Below, piece by piece: positions 63,180 to 64,000 of a stretch of DNA of 64,000 bases. The notes under the pieces were generated by a model that did no database searches, had not been told where the DNA came from, and worked only from the letters and a program-made list of their open reading frames with translations. The translations under genes and the position numbers were made by a program. How positions within the stretch are numbered: position 1 is the first letter of the stretch; each line of letters begins with the position of its first letter. Origin of the DNA: Bathynomus jamesi (Eukaryota > Arthropoda > Malacostraca > Isopoda > Cirolanidae); the NCBI GenBank assembly GCA_023014485.1, contig JAJOZX010005803.1, positions 185,001 through 249,000 of the forward strand, written 5' to 3'.

Positions 63180-64000
63180 CAATGTGGATTCTTAAATGAG
63201 TTTTAAGGTGAGAACATTCTGTACACTAAATCAACACTCCCCACATTTGAAAGGCCTTTCTCTAGTGTGAATTCTTACATGCCTTTTAAGCCTAAACTTT
63301 GTTGGTGCACTAAACGAACACTCCCCACATTTAAAAGGTTTTTCTCCAGTGTGAATTGTTACATGGTGTTTGAGTGTAGACTTTGTTGTGCACTAAATGA
63401 ACACTCCCCACATTTAAAAGGCCTTTCTCCAGTGTGAATTTTACATGCTCTTTCAGCCAGACTTTGTGCTGAACTAAATGAACACTCCCCACATTTAAAA
63501 GGCCTTTCTCCAGTATGAATTCTTACATGGCTTTTAAGTATACTTTGTTGCTGCACTAAAAAAACACTACATTTAAAAGGCCTTTCTCCAGTGTGAATTT
63601 TACATGCTCTTTAAGCTAGACTTTGTTGTGCACTAAATGAACACACCCCACATTTAAAAGGCCTTTCTCCAGTGTGAAGTTACATGCTCTTTAAGCCTAG
63701 ACTTTCTTGGTGTACTAAATGAACACTCCCCACATTTAAAAGGCCTTTCTCCAGTGTGAATTGTTACATGGTCTTTAAGTGTAGATTTTGTTGCTGTACT
63801 AAATGAACACACACATTTAAAAGGCCTTTCTCCAGTGTGAATTTTTACATGCTCTTTCAGGTAGTTTTAGTGCACTAAATGAACATACCCCACATTTAAA
63901 AGGCCTTTCTCCAGTGTGAATTGCTACATGCTCTTTAAGTGTAGACTTGTTAGTGCACTAAATGAACACTCCCCACATTTAAAAGGCCTTTCTCCAGTGT
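63180..64000 (-). pseudogene. Decayed tandem C2H2 zinc-finger array (continues beyond window)
   Basis: Ten units carry the conserved linker complement AAAGGCCTTTCTCCAGTGTG (minus strand [14 protein letters not shown]). Linker positions at 63251, 63335, 63418, 63499, 63577, 63658, 63740, 63821, 63900 and 63983 give spacings of 84, 83, 81, 78, 81, 82, 81, 79 and 83 bp instead of a constant 84. The longest open piece (63556-63359) spans only about two fingers, and one finger lacks its first His. It derives from a poly-zinc-finger gene of the Kruppel type but cannot encode one now. The linker is best preserved, the fingertip least. Confidence 0.8.

Noticed and set aside
63359..63556. A functional zinc-finger exon
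   Set aside because: Unit spacing shifts frame in most neighbours and one finger lacks its first His.
1..64000. tRNA, rRNA or CRISPR-like arrays
   Set aside because: No cloverleaf-like A/B boxes, rRNA segments or regularly spaced direct repeats with unique spacers were seen; the zinc-finger array has no variable spacers.

Overview
This is eukaryotic DNA, almost certainly from an arthropod and most likely a crustacean or chelicerate. The evidence is AT-rich sequence, long (TA)n runs, canonical GT-AG introns inside one element, a CR1-like LINE whose ORF1 carries a zinc finger plus an SGNH-esterase-like domain, Penelope-like, mariner, Tc1 and hAT elements, and no bacterial-style operons. I see no convincing intact host gene. 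Nearly the whole window is transposable elements, most of them broken and many inserted into one another.

The most interesting content is a multicopy DNA-transposon-like family that I recognise by its own recurring motifs but cannot assign to a named superfamily. Five copies are present, in two related subfamilies (labels mine): A1 (2-1143, cut by the window edge), A2 (29942-33301), B1 (3930-7067), B2 (29556-36420) and B3 (49715-55879). The copies share an N-terminal LPT motif, [FW]DG[RK] (putative first Asp), D-[GST]-T-x-x-N-[TS]-G (putative second Asp), a C-x-x-H-like motif, an [AS]RW motif and a C-terminal ER..K..[ST][ED] motif. This order parallels hAT transposases, but the elements have unusually long terminal inverted repeats (about 140-260 bp). 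A2 has an exact 9-bp target-site duplication. B1 has an exact 8-bp one, and its removal rejoins a hAT reading frame. B3 contains spliceosomal introns.

Layout. 1-2.4 kb: A1 and an old LINE ORF1 fragment. 2.8-7.5 kb: a hAT pseudogene split by B1. 7.6-9.7 kb: a LINE fragment and an internally deleted hAT with an 8-bp TSD. 9.8-15.4 kb: a LINE 3' end, a Tc1/mariner element, and a Penelope-like element with an inverted partial copy that is itself split by a second mariner. 15.5-15.7 kb: a weak candidate host promoter and first exon. 17.4-19.9 kb: a nearly intact hAT. 20.3-41.1 kb: an old env-bearing Gypsy-class LTR retroelement on the minus strand, opened by a 9-kb hAT (itself holding a mariner and a CR1-like LINE) and by B2 (itself holding A2).

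41.3-63 kb: short non-autonomous hAT elements and tandem, decayed minus-strand LINEs with an FMDD reverse transcriptase and a restriction-like-endonuclease motif (R4/Dong type). These are interrupted by a Tc1 element, B3, several MITEs and a 1.6-kb element with CACTG termini. 63.2-64 kb: a decayed C2H2 zinc-finger array. Related zinc-finger units also occur at the other end of the LINE tract (42.8-43.5 kb).

All protein assignments come from motif recognition by eye, and no database search was run.
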